From the NCBI GenBank assembly GCA_900770255.1, contig CAAGJN010000012.1, positions 1 to 64,000 on the forward strand: DNA of 64,000 bases. The letters run 5' to 3'. Numbering within the stretch: position 1 is the first letter of the stretch; each line of letters opens with the position of its first letter. Shown here piece after piece: positions 63,790-64,000 of this stretch. Origin of the DNA: Clostridia bacterium (GTDB lineage Bacteria > Bacillota > Clostridia > Oscillospirales > Acutalibacteraceae). The translations under genes were made by a program, and so were the position numbers. The notes under the pieces were generated by a model. The model did not search any database and was not told where the DNA came from. It was given only the letters and a program-made list of their open reading frames with translations.

Positions 63790-64000
63790 TGTGTGCGCCT
63801 CCTATTATGTCTCTGAGATCTTTTATGCCGAATTTGTCCGCCGCGGCGGGCAGTTCGTCGATTATCTTTTTGCAGATGAACGGATCGACGAGATTTGCAG
63901 CACCGATCTCGACCGCAGTCGCTCCGGCGAGCATCATCTCTATCACGTCCTGTGCCGAGGATACGCCGCCCATGCCGACGACCGGGATCTTCACGGCCGA
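63782..64000 (-). CDS. pyrD: Dihydroorotate dehydrogenase catalytic subunit, C-terminal part
   Basis: The frame is open to the right window edge, so the start is outside. The visible 72 residues contain KIPVVGMGGVSSAQDVIEMM and LAGATAVEIGAANLVDP, the FMN-phosphate-binding end of a class-1 dihydroorotate dehydrogenase. The length after this motif and the family context suggest the class 1B (PyrD/PyrK) enzyme, which would need pyrK upstream, outside the window. Confidence 0.88.
   Translation of the reverse strand, partial: SAVKIPVVGMGGVSSAQDVIEMMLAGATAVEIGAANLVDPFICKKIIDELPAAADKFGIKDLRDIIGGAHNG

Overview
The window looks like a chromosomal segment from a moderately GC-rich, low-mobility Firmicute of class Clostridia, most likely a gut Oscillospirales/Ruminococcaceae-type bacterium. 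This is inferred from near-consensus sigma-A promoters, strong AGGAGG ribosome sites with TTG and GTG starts, short-form HisG paired with HisZ, ArgJ plus type-2 ArgC, PurLQ-fused FGAM synthase, stand-alone PurH with PurO, a bile-salt-hydrolase-family protein, and L-box and ZTP riboswitches. No tRNA, rRNA, CRISPR array, transposase or prophage gene was seen.

Layout. Positions 1-7000 (+) carry the tail of one GPH sugar symporter, a complete second one, an M16 peptidase and a proBA operon continuing into a membrane-anchored protein and a PHP-domain protein. Positions 7000-15000 hold a GH3 beta-glucosidase (-), then an RsuA-type pseudouridine synthase, a Gfo/Idh/MocA oxidoreductase, a hemolysin-III protein and a large uncharacterised propeller-containing protein (+). 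Positions 15000-22700 (-) are a tightly overlapping histidine operon headed by a YerC/HisR-type repressor gene. Positions 22900-28200 (-) are argCJBDF behind ARG boxes. Next come a choloylglycine hydrolase (-), an AT-rich EcsC/SHOCT gene (+), and a lysine-riboswitch-controlled amino-acid ABC importer (-). Its binding protein is circularly permuted. argGH, trpS and an aminotransferase follow (all -), then a HAD phosphatase (+), an amidohydrolase (-) and glnA (+). Positions 41800-48134 (+) are the rimP-nusA-rnpM-ylxQ-infB-rbfA-DHH translation operon, with an unusual palindromic element between rimP and nusA. Positions 48200-61300 (-) are a purine operon, purE-purM-FNT-purN-purO-purH-purD-purL-fhs-guaB, under a ZTP riboswitch. 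The window ends with pyrD'-pyrF-pyrE-pyrB (-).

How it works together. Most of the window is de novo synthesis of amino acids (Pro, His, Arg, Gln) and nucleotides, linked by shared metabolites: PRPP for His, purine and pyrimidine; AICAR made by HisFH and used by PurH; carbamoyl phosphate used by ArgF and PyrB; formate/10-formyl-THF used by Fhs, PurN, PurH and perhaps the FNT channel. Each block has a recognisable control point: a HisR-type operator, ARG boxes, an L-box and a ZTP riboswitch.

Most unusual points: (1) the lysine-type binding protein has lobe 2 before lobe 1; (2) PyrB carries a C-terminal PyrI-like zinc domain with the E. coli cysteine spacing but no allosteric domain; (3) a short formate/nitrite-type channel gene is embedded in the purine operon; (4) a palindromic element with direct repeats sits at the end of rimP.
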